A stretch of DNA of 7,695 bases from RGIG5579 sp045580105 (GTDB lineage: Bacteria; Bacillota; Clostridia; Oscillospirales; SIG627): positions 1 through 7,695 of the forward strand of contig JAZNNH010000039.1 of the NCBI GenBank assembly GCA_045580105.1, written 5' to 3'. The position numbers and the translations under genes are program-made. Below are positions 1 through 6,211 of this stretch, piece by piece. How positions within the stretch are numbered: position 1 is the stretch's first letter; each line of letters starts with the position of its first letter. The notes beneath the pieces are model-generated. The model did not search any database. It had not been told where the DNA came from and saw nothing but the letters and a program-made list of their open reading frames with translations.

Positions 1-1
1 C

Positions 2-850
2 TTTGACAGCTTGCTTTATGCATTCGGTACGGCGGGAACCGGCGGCTTCGGGATTTATTCCGACAGTGGCGCCTCGTTTACCCCCTATCAAACGTGGGTC
101 ATCACCATTTTTATGTTCCTGTTCGGTGTCAACTTTAACCTGTATTATCTGATTTTGATCCGCCGATTCCGGTCTGCATTCGGTTCTTCGGAATTGCGGG
201 CATACGGTCTGGTCGTTGCCGTTTCCATCGGCATCATCACACTCAATCTTTCTCATCTTTACGAAAATATCTTCGTCACCCTTCGCCACAGTGCCTTTCA
301 GGTCGTTTCCATCGTCACGACCACGGGCTTCTCTTCCGCAGACTTTAACACTTGGCCGACCGTTTCCAAAACGGTTCTGTTGCTTTTGATGTTTTTGGGC
401 GCTTGTGCCGGCTCGACGGCGGGTGGCTTAAAAATCTCGCGCGTGATTCTCTTTTTGAAAAACTGTCACGCAGAATTCCGTCACATGCTTCATCCCAGAA
501 GCGTCAATGTGCTTCGTTTGGACGGAAAAAAAGTTGATGGCAACACCCGAAAGGGCGTGATGGTATACTTTGTTTTGTATATGCTCTGCTTTTTTGCCAT
601 CCTGTTTCTGCTCAGCTTTGACGGATTTGACTTCGAAACCAATTTCAGTGCGGTTGCCGCCTGCATCAACAACGTCGGACCCGGCTTTTCCATGGTCGGT
701 CCTCTGTCCAGCTACGCCGCCTTTTCTCCGTTCTCCAAGATTGTTCTCTCGCTTGCAATGCTCTTGGGGAGACTTGAGATTTGGCCCATCCTGTTAACCT
801 TATATCCTGCTGCTTGGCGCAGCCGTCACAACGCAAGGGGAAAACTATGA
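2..850 (+). CDS. trkH: TrkH/KtrB-family potassium uptake channel subunit, C-terminal part (5' end outside window)
   Basis: This is the integral membrane, ion-conducting subunit of a Trk/Ktr K+ uptake system, which normally works with a cytoplasmic TrkA/KtrA nucleotide-binding partner. The frame is open from base 2, so the N-terminal third to half is missing; full-length members have about 450-490 residues and about 282 are here. Counting from the TTG at 11, three of the four family pore loops are visible: GTAGTGGFG (6-14), TTTGF (103-107) and NNVGPG (220-225), each with the selectivity-filter glycine. Also visible are GSTAGGLK (134-141) and the C-terminal GRLEIWPIL (253-261). Hydrophobic helices lie between them. 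The stop overlaps the start of the HD-domain gene (ATGA), so the two are co-transcribed and probably translationally coupled. No TrkA gene is in view. The family is clear; TrkH versus KtrB is not resolved. Confidence 0.93.
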   Translation, partial: FDSLLYAFGTAGTGGFGIYSDSGASFTPYQTWVITIFMFLFGVNFNLYYLILIRRFRSAFGSSELRAYGLVVAVSIGIITLNLSHLYENIFVTLRHSAFQVVSIVTTTGFSSADFNTWPTVSKTVLLLLMFLGACAGSTAGGLKISRVILFLKNCHAEFRHMLHPRSVNVLRLDGKKVDGNTRKGVMVYFVLYMLCFFAILFLLSFDGFDFETNFSAVAACINNVGPGFSMVGPLSSYAAFSPFSKIVLSLAMLLGRLEIWPILLTLYPAAWRSRHNARGKL

Positions 851-1503
851 CATACGAAACCATCAGAAACGATCCTGCGATCCGCACCTATATCGAAGGG
901 GCTGACGCTTCTCTTTCCGCTCTGGGGTTCACCGAGCACAGCTTTGCTCACGTTACACTGGTGGCACAAAGAGCCGGTGATCTCTTACAGACCTTGGGGC
1001 ATTGCGAGCGCGAAGTGGAGCTTGCCCGCATTGCCGGCTATCTTCACGACATCGGAAACCTTGTGAATCGAATCGAGCACAGTCAGAGCAGTGCCGTGAT
1101 GGCATTCCGCCTATTGGATCAAAGGGGCTTTCCGCCTGAGGAGATCGCGCAAATCGTATCTGCCATCGGCAATCACGACGAAGGCACCGGAACGCCGGTC
1201 AACGCCATTGCCGCCGCCTTGATTTTAGCAGACAAATCCGACGTGCGCCGCGGCCGCGTGCGCAACGTCAACGCTTCCTCCTTTGACATTCACGATCGAG
1301 TCAATTTTTCCGTCACCCATTCCGAGCTTTCCGTTAATCAAAAAGAAAAACAGGTTCGTCTTGACCTGACCGTCGATTCGAAAATCAGCTCCGTGATGGA
1401 ATACTTCGAAATTTTCCTTGATCGGATGCTCCTTTGCCGCAAAGCGGCAGAAAAATTGGGACTGACGTTCCGACTCTTTATCAACTCCCAGCAACTGATG
1501 TAA
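847..1503 (+). CDS. HD-domain (HDIG-type) metal-dependent phosphohydrolase, 218 aa
   Basis: A cytoplasmic protein of the HD superfamily, whose members hydrolyse phosphate esters of nucleotides or second messengers using one or two metal ions. Candidate metal ligands are H35, the H67-D68 pair in YLHDIGN, H78, H110 in NHDEG, and D129 in ADKSD. A C-terminal segment (about 150-218) is predicted as mixed beta/alpha and resembles a small domain seen in clostridial homologues (from memory). The start is ATG 847, overlapping the trkH stop by four bases, with AAGGGG at 835-840 six bases upstream. An in-frame TTG at 781 is possible but lies deep in trkH and has no better ribosome site. The tail runs straight into the terminator. 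Coupling to a K+ channel gene hints at a link with nucleotide signalling, but the substrate is unknown. Confidence 0.85.
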   Translation: MTYETIRNDPAIRTYIEGADASLSALGFTEHSFAHVTLVAQRAGDLLQTLGHCEREVELARIAGYLHDIGNLVNRIEHSQSSAVMAFRLLDQRGFPPEEIAQIVSAIGNHDEGTGTPVNAIAAALILADKSDVRRGRVRNVNASSFDIHDRVNFSVTHSELSVNQKEKQVRLDLTVDSKISSVMEYFEIFLDRMLLCRKAAEKLGLTFRLFINSQQLM

Positions 1504-2708
1504 AAAAAACGCCTTTTGGGGTTTCCCCAAAAGGCGTTTTTTTTTCTGTTTCTTTCTTTTTTGGTGGAAGCGGGCGGTTTCTCACCGTAGATTTTCTCAT
1601 AAAGATCGTTCATATTGACTTCGGCATCGGGAATGATGTTGTAGTTTACTTCCGTGTACGTTCCTGCTAAAGGAACGCGGGTGCCGACCAAATCGTAGTT
1701 GAAATAGGAAAGGGAATTCCAAGCCAACTCCTTGAGCATAGAGGTGGACATATTGGTGGTGACCAGCGGAAGCAGCTCTTCCAAAAGAGCATTGATCTGA
1801 GGAAGGGAAAGTCCCTTTGCTTGGGTCACCATCTGAGAAATGAGATTGCGCTGACGTTCGGTTCTCGCCCAGTCCGATCCGACACGGCGGTTTCTGGCGT
1901 GTCCCAACGCTTGCAAGCCGTTGATGTGCTGCACGCCATCCTTGTAGGGCAAGCCCTTTTTGCTGTAAGAGGGGAAAATCTCTTGGATTTCTTCTGCCGC
2001 CAAGAACTCATTGATCCACCAAACCTCCGCCTTGGACAGTTCCATATCCAGTCCGCCCAACGCATCCACCGCTTTGACGAACGAATTGAAATTCACCTTG
2101 GCGTAGAACTGCACGTCAACGTTGAAATTCTCTTTCAAGGTTGCCATGGTAAGCTGCGGTCCGCCGTAGGCGTGCACGTGCGTCAGCTTGTCAAATTTGC
2201 CTGCAAATTTGGTATCGGCATCCTCCGGAATTTTGACGAAAAGATCTCTGAGAAAGGAACATAGCACGATCTGATCGGTCTTTTTGTTGATGGAAAGCAG
2301 CATCATCGAGTCGGTCAGGCCTGCCTCGTCATTGTAGCGAGAGTCGGTTGCCAAAAGCAGAATGTTCTGCACGTCCTTCGTATCACAGATCAGCGGCAAG
2401 GACTGCTCGTTCAACGTGCCGTGGAAATCTTGCAGCACGGTTTCCGGCATGTCAATCTCCGTCAACGGCTCGGTCGCAAACGCTTCGTAGGTTTCGTTGG
2501 TATCGGTCTGAATGTTGATCAGTCCGAATTTTGCTTCCAAAAAGGAATCGATCCACAAAAAGAGCGCGAGCACCAAAGAAGCCACCGCAAGAAGCGAAGA
2601 AGCGAAAACGATCCAGCGCTTTTGATTTTTTTTGGAAGTTTTCGTTCCCCGAACCGGTTTTTTGACCGATTGTTTGTCAGAGTGATTCTGAGATTTCTGT
2701 TTCTCCAT
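1338..2708 (-). CDS. LytR-CpsA-Psr (LCP) family cell-wall glycopolymer transferase, 456 aa as read
   Basis: LCP enzymes are membrane-anchored proteins that attach lipid-linked anionic polymers (teichoic acid, capsule) to peptidoglycan on the outer face of the membrane. Residues 1-31 are basic and cytoplasmic, 32-53 form a single membrane helix, and the LCP domain spans about 113-295. Its hallmarks are NILLLATDSR (115-124), TDSMMLLSIN (132-141), SFLRDLFVKIP (151-161), and the arginine/aspartate cluster HARNR-x4-D-x2-RTERQR (270-287). ATG 2708 follows AAGGTGAGA and a promoter. The natural-looking end is a Lys/Arg-rich tail near residue 390. The frame then continues through the terminator hairpin and 166 bases of antisense HD gene to a TGA at 1338, adding about 66 residues with no family resemblance. 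Either a stop codon has been lost or the tail is an artefact. The LCP core is certain; the C-terminus is doubtful. Confidence 0.9.
   Translation of the reverse strand: MEKQKSQNHSDKQSVKKPVRGTKTSKKNQKRWIVFASSLLAVASLVLALFLWIDSFLEAKFGLINIQTDTNETYEAFATEPLTEIDMPETVLQDFHGTLNEQSLPLICDTKDVQNILLLATDSRYNDEAGLTDSMMLLSINKKTDQIVLCSFLRDLFVKIPEDADTKFAGKFDKLTHVHAYGGPQLTMATLKENFNVDVQFYAKVNFNSFVKAVDALGGLDMELSKAEVWWINEFLAAEEIQEIFPSYSKKGLPYKDGVQHINGLQALGHARNRRVGSDWARTERQRNLISQMVTQAKGLSLPQINALLEELLPLVTTNMSTSMLKELAWNSLSYFNYDLVGTRVPLAGTYTEVNYNIIPDAEVNMNDLYEKIYGEKPPASTKKERNRKKNAFWGNPKRRFFYISCWELIKSRNVSPNFSAALRQRSIRSRKISKYSITELIFESTVRSRRTCFSF
1502..1545. terminator. Bidirectional rho-independent terminator
   Basis: A perfect 12-bp stem (1510-1521 with 1525-1536) closes a 3-base TTT loop. 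It is flanked by eight A on the left (1502-1509) and nine T on the right (1537-1545), which can extend the stem and give U tracts in both directions. It follows the HD gene stop directly on the + strand. On the - strand it should terminate the LCP transcript, although the LCP reading frame has not yet met a stop at this point. Confidence 0.93.
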
Positions 2709-2746
2709 ATTCTCACCTTTTTTACTAAAAAAAGAATTACAGTCAC

Positions 2747-2775
2747 ATTTTACCCCATTAGGGGAAAAAAAACAA
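2747..2775 (-). promoter_or_regulatory. Sigma-A-type promoter of the LCP gene
   Basis: On the - strand TTGTTT (2770-2775) is separated by 17 bases from TAAAAT (2747-2752), about 40 bases before the LCP start codon. The spacer contains a small inverted repeat CCCC-TAAT-GGGG (2753-2764) abutting the -10. The -35 is a weaker match than in the other promoters of the window. Confidence 0.65.
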
Positions 2776-2802
2776 GTTAATTGCTATAAATTCAAAAATA
2801 TT

Positions 2803-2820
2803 CACAATTGTGTCACACAA
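2803..2820. repeat. Overlapping palindromes upstream of the LCP promoter
   Basis: CACAATTGTG (2803-2812) is a perfect 10-bp palindrome. It overlaps TTGTGTCACACAA (2808-2820), a 13-base inverted repeat with one central base. They lie between the operon terminator and the LCP -35, near -70 of the presumed LCP start. The arrangement could be an operator, but the half-site spacing does not fit the Rex consensus and I cannot name a regulator. Confidence 0.35.
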
Positions 2821-2823
2821 AAA

Positions 2824-2856
2824 AACGGGGACACTTGGAAAAATCGTGTCCCCGTT
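2824..2856 (-). terminator. Rho-independent terminator of the nrdG-nrdD-trxB operon
   Basis: An 11-bp perfect stem (2824-2834 with 2846-2856) with core CGGGGACAC closes an 11-base loop. On the - strand it is followed by a run of seven T (2819-2825, the first bases shared with the stem). It starts 8 bases after the trxB stop codon and ends the operon. Confidence 0.92.
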
Positions 2857-2864
2857 AAAGTTTC

Positions 2865-3776
2865 TTACAGAGAATCCAAATAGCGACAAGCGGCAATCGC
2901 GGCGGTTGCGCCGTCTGCCGTCGCCGTGGTCACCTGACGAACGCCTTTTTTGCGGCAATCCCCTGCCACGAAAATCCCTGCCGTTTTGGTGACACAATCC
3001 TCGCCCGAATCAAAATATCCGACGGGATCCAAATCCGCCCACTCGGCAAACGCGCCGTTTTCGGGAACCAAGCCGATGGCAACGAACATCCCTGCCACTT
3101 CCAATTCACGCGTTTCTTGTGTAGCAAGATTTTTCAGGGTGATGGATTGGAACACGGGCGTGTCCGCAATGGCAGATACCACCGTAGAGCAAATAATCTC
3201 CACGTTTCCTCTTGAGCGCAGGATCTCTTCCAAGCGTTTTTCGCCGGTCAAAAAGTCCAGATTCTGAATCACGTATACTTTTTCCGCCGTTTCCGAAAGC
3301 AAAATGGCTTCCTGAAGTGCAGAATTGCCGCCGCCCACGAGAGCCACGGTTTTATTTTTATAAAACGCACCGTCGCACACCGCGCAGAAGCTGATGCCGT
3401 CGCCGATGAAGCGCTCTTCGTGTTCCAGACCTAAGTGGCGGTGCTTGGCGCCGCACGCCAAAATGACCGCACCCGCGGTATATTCGCTTCCCTCTTCGGT
3501 CACGACTAAATAGGAGCCGTTTTCGCGGCGAATTCCGGTGACCGTTTCCACCTCGACGTCTGCGCCCTGAGAAGGCGCCTGCTCGACCATGCAGTCCGCC
3601 AATTCCGTACCGCTGACCGATTCAAAGCCGGGATAGTTTTCTACCTTGGGAGAAAAGGTGATCTGTCCGCCGAACGCCCCTTTGTCCAAGAGAAGAACGC
3701 TCTTTCCGGCGCGTCTTGCGTAAATGGCAGCCGTCAGTCCGGCAGGACCGGCACCGACAATCACGATATCATACAT
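2865..3776 (-). CDS. trxB: Thioredoxin reductase-like flavoprotein with atypical nucleotide-binding site, 303 aa
   Basis: A low-molecular-weight thioredoxin-reductase-family disulfide reductase, likely cytoplasmic. The FAD-binding Rossmann motif GAGPAG is at 8-13, the redox-active CAVC at 131-134, the second nucleotide fold GGGNSA at 148-153, the FAD-contacting AGDC at 271-274, and RQVTTATADGA at 280-290. The length is slightly shorter than the usual 305-320. Typical NADPH enzymes have HRR followed by FRA after the second Rossmann fold. Here the same place reads QNL-DF-LTG (171-178), so the arginines that grip the NADPH 2'-phosphate are missing. It may use NADH or another donor. ATG 3776 has GGAGGT just upstream. 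The gene lies 50 bp after nrdD, whose product carries a fused redoxin domain, the obvious candidate substrate. The family is secure; the electron donor is not. Confidence 0.9.
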   Translation of the reverse strand: MYDIVIVGAGPAGLTAAIYARRAGKSVLLLDKGAFGGQITFSPKVENYPGFESVSGTELADCMVEQAPSQGADVEVETVTGIRRENGSYLVVTEEGSEYTAGAVILACGAKHRHLGLEHEERFIGDGISFCAVCDGAFYKNKTVALVGGGNSALQEAILLSETAEKVYVIQNLDFLTGEKRLEEILRSRGNVEIICSTVVSAIADTPVFQSITLKNLATQETRELEVAGMFVAIGLVPENGAFAEWADLDPVGYFDSGEDCVTKTAGIFVAGDCRKKGVRQVTTATADGATAAIAACRYLDSL

Positions 3777-3797
3777 ATTGTTACCTCCAAATTGAGA

Positions 3798-3820
3798 AGG
3801 GCGAGGCCGAGCCCCGCCCT
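3798..3820 (-). other. GC-rich hairpin in the nrdD-trxB gap
   Basis: A 10-bp inverted repeat with one mismatch (3798-3807 with 3811-3820) around a CGA loop fills most of the 50-bp space between the nrdD stop and the trxB ribosome site. The following - strand sequence (TTCTCAATTT) is a poor U tract, so it is more likely an mRNA-stabilising or partially terminating element that adjusts trxB expression relative to nrdD than a full terminator. Confidence 0.5.
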
Positions 3821-3826
3821 GATCGT

Positions 3827-6199
3827 TTACTGAACGGACTGAATGAATTTCTTGACACCGGGAACGGAAACGAATTTTTCCGTCTTTCCGTCTTTGACCT
3901 GAAGAAGGGTCGGTGCCTGCTTGATGCCGAGTCCCTCGGTCAACGCAACATTCTCCTGCGCCATGATCTTTTGGAAGGGAATGTTTGCCTTGTCCAAAAG
4001 CTGGGTCGCAATCTTACAGTTGGGACAGGTGGCGGAAGCAAAGAGGTAAATGCCGTCTGCCAGAAAAGCACCTTTTTCTTCTGCCGCACAGCACTCCTGC
4101 TGTTCCTTGGGACCGGTGTGGGTCAGCTTGGAATTGGCAATATCATAGGTCTTTCTTTCCTTGTATTCCTGACTCTTACCGTCGTTCCAGTTCTTCACGG
4201 GACGGTAATAGCCGGTGATACGGCTGTAAACTTCCGTTTCCTTGCCGCAGTGAGGACAGCTGTACTGCTCGCCGGCAAGATAGCCGTGCTCCTTACATAC
4301 GGAGTAGGTGGGAGACAGGGTGTAATACGGCAAGCGATAGTTTTCGGCAATCTTGCGCACGATGGAAGCAGCGGCTTTCCAATCGGGCAGTTTTTCACCC
4401 AAGAAGGCGTGGAAGACCGTACCGGAGGTATAAAGGGTCTGCAGGTCGTCCTGAATATCCAAAGCGGTGAAAATATCGCTGGTATAGCTGACGGGCAGGT
4501 GAGAAGAGTTGGTGTAATAGGGTGTTTCACCGTCGGAAGCACACTTGATTTCGGGGTATCTCTTTCTGTCGTGCTTGGCAAGACGGAACGCGGTCGACTC
4601 TGCGGGAGTTGCTTCGAGGTTGTAAAGGTCGCCGTATTTTTCCTGATAGTCGGAAAGGCGCTCACGCATATGGTTGAGCACTTCCTGCGTGAAGAGCTGG
4701 GTTTCCTTGTGGGTCATATCTTTTCCGATCCACTTGGCGTTGAGCCCTGCCTCGTTCATACCCACAAGACCGATGGTGGAGAAGTGGTTGTTGAACGTGC
4801 CCAAATATCTCTTGGTGTAAGGATACAGACCCTCGTCGAGGAGCTTGGTGATGATGGTACGCTTGATCTTCAGAGAACGAGCGGCAATGTCCATCAGGCG
4901 ATCCAAACGCTTGAAGAAATCTTCTTTGTTGGCGGCAAGATATGCGATGCGGGGCATATTGATGGTAACAACGCCCACGGAACCGGTGCTTTCGCCGCTT
5001 CCGAAGAAGCCGCCGGATTTCTTTCTCAGCTCGCGCAGGTCAAGACGCAAACGGCAGCACATACTACGAACGTCGGAGGGTTCCATATCGCTGTTAACGT
5101 AGTTGGAGAAATAAGGCGTACCGTACTTGGAGGTCATTTCGAAGAGAAGCTTGTTGTTCTCGGTTTCGGACCAGTCAAAATCACGGGTGATGGAATAGGT
5201 GGGAATCGGATACTGGAAGCCTCTTCCGTTGGCGGCGCCCTCGATCATAATTTCGATGAACGCGCGGTTGCCCATATCCATTTCTTTTTTACAGTCGCCG
5301 TATTTGAAATCGACGCGTTTGCCGCCGATGATACAATACTCATCCTCAAGGTCGTGCGGGCAGGTCCAGTCCAGCGTGATGTTGGAGAAGGGTGCCTGCG
5401 TACCCCAACGGCTGGGGGTATTCACACCGTAAACAAAGGATTCGATGCACTTTTTGACCGCATCGTAGCTGAGATTGTCGATCTTAACGAAGGGAGCAAG
5501 ATAGGTATCAAAAGAGGAGAACGCCTGTGCGCCTGCCCATTCATTCTGCATAATGCCAAGGAAGTTGACCATTTGGTTGCAGAGGGTGGCAAGGTGCTTT
5601 GCGGGAGCCGAGGTGATCTTTCCGGGAACGCCGCCCAAGCCCTCTTCAATCAACTGCTTGAGAGACCAACCGGCGCAGTAACCGGTGAGCATGGAAAGGT
5701 CGTGCAGATGGATGTCCGCATTCTTATGAGCAGAGGAAATTTCATCGTCGTAAATTTCGCTGAGCCAATAGTTGGCGGTGATCGCACCGGAGTTGTTGAG
5801 GATCAGACCACCGACCGAATAGGTAACAGTCGAGTTCTCCTTCACACGCCAGTCAATGTTTTTCACATACTGGTTGACAATGTCCGTATAGTCCACCAAG
5901 GTGGATTTCATATTACGCAGTTTTTCTCTCTGACGGCGGTAGAGAATGTATGCCTTGGCAACGTCGGCATAGCCGGCCTGTACCAAAACGGTTTCTACGC
6001 TGTCTTGGATGTCTTCCACGGCAACGACGTCGTTTTCTACCTTGGGTTCAAAATCACTCGTAACCTTCAGCGCCAAGAAATCGATGATGTTGTCATTGTA
6101 GTTGCGCTCGCACGCTTCAAAAGCGAGCTTGATCGCAGAGGAGATTTTGGAAATCTCAAATGCTACGACTTTGCCGTCTCTTTTAATAACCTGATACAT
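3827..6199 (-). CDS. nrdD: Anaerobic (class III) ribonucleoside-triphosphate reductase with fused C-terminal thioredoxin/NrdH-like domain, 790 aa
   Basis: Reduces ribonucleotides to deoxyribonucleotides by glycyl/thiyl radical chemistry in the absence of oxygen. Residues 1-95 are an ATP-cone (KRDG at 6-9), the allosteric activity switch. The catalytic barrel follows, with candidate active-site cysteines C175 (GYC), C381/C382 (MCCR) and the TPAES loop (531-535). A zinc site reads C635-x2-H638...C648-x2-C651, and the glycyl radical loop is RITGYYRPV with G663. Family members usually end soon after NWNDGK (670-675). Here a linker (about 686-712, with C703-C704) leads into a redoxin domain of about 76 residues: a hydrophobic strand, the CPNC motif (725-728) and a cis-proline APT (762-764). 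ATG 6199 has AAGGAG upstream and lies 12 bp after nrdG. The GYYRP-type glycyl loop and the fusion suggest the thioredoxin-using rather than the formate-using subtype; this is inference. Confidence 0.95.
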   Translation of the reverse strand: MYQVIKRDGKVVAFEISKISSAIKLAFEACERNYNDNIIDFLALKVTSDFEPKVENDVVAVEDIQDSVETVLVQAGYADVAKAYILYRRQREKLRNMKSTLVDYTDIVNQYVKNIDWRVKENSTVTYSVGGLILNNSGAITANYWLSEIYDDEISSAHKNADIHLHDLSMLTGYCAGWSLKQLIEEGLGGVPGKITSAPAKHLATLCNQMVNFLGIMQNEWAGAQAFSSFDTYLAPFVKIDNLSYDAVKKCIESFVYGVNTPSRWGTQAPFSNITLDWTCPHDLEDEYCIIGGKRVDFKYGDCKKEMDMGNRAFIEIMIEGAANGRGFQYPIPTYSITRDFDWSETENNKLLFEMTSKYGTPYFSNYVNSDMEPSDVRSMCCRLRLDLRELRKKSGGFFGSGESTGSVGVVTINMPRIAYLAANKEDFFKRLDRLMDIAARSLKIKRTIITKLLDEGLYPYTKRYLGTFNNHFSTIGLVGMNEAGLNAKWIGKDMTHKETQLFTQEVLNHMRERLSDYQEKYGDLYNLEATPAESTAFRLAKHDRKRYPEIKCASDGETPYYTNSSHLPVSYTSDIFTALDIQDDLQTLYTSGTVFHAFLGEKLPDWKAAASIVRKIAENYRLPYYTLSPTYSVCKEHGYLAGEQYSCPHCGKETEVYSRITGYYRPVKNWNDGKSQEYKERKTYDIANSKLTHTGPKEQQECCAAEEKGAFLADGIYLFASATCPNCKIATQLLDKANIPFQKIMAQENVALTEGLGIKQAPTLLQVKDGKTEKFVSVPGVKKFIQSVQ

Positions 6200-6211
6200 A
6201 ATAACTCCTTT

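Noticed and set aside
781..846. Upstream TTG start for the HD-domain gene
   Set aside because: It lies within the conserved GRLEIWPIL region of trkH. ATG 847 has a ribosome site and the typical ATGA overlap.
1225..1530. A 101-codon - strand frame across the end of the HD gene and the terminator
   Set aside because: It starts inside the terminator hairpin, lies wholly antisense to a conserved HD-domain gene and has no ribosome site or recognisable motif. A frameshift from LCP into it would still not restore a stop before the hairpin.
2801..2820. Rex (redox repressor) operator near the end of the operon
   Set aside because: Rex sites read TTGTGA-6-TCACAA. The half-sites here have other spacing, so the match is only superficial.
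2709..2864. Small gene or riboswitch in the trxB-LCP gap
   Set aside because: The gap is accounted for by the operon terminator, the palindromes and the LCP promoter. No ORF with a ribosome site and no complex leader fold was seen.
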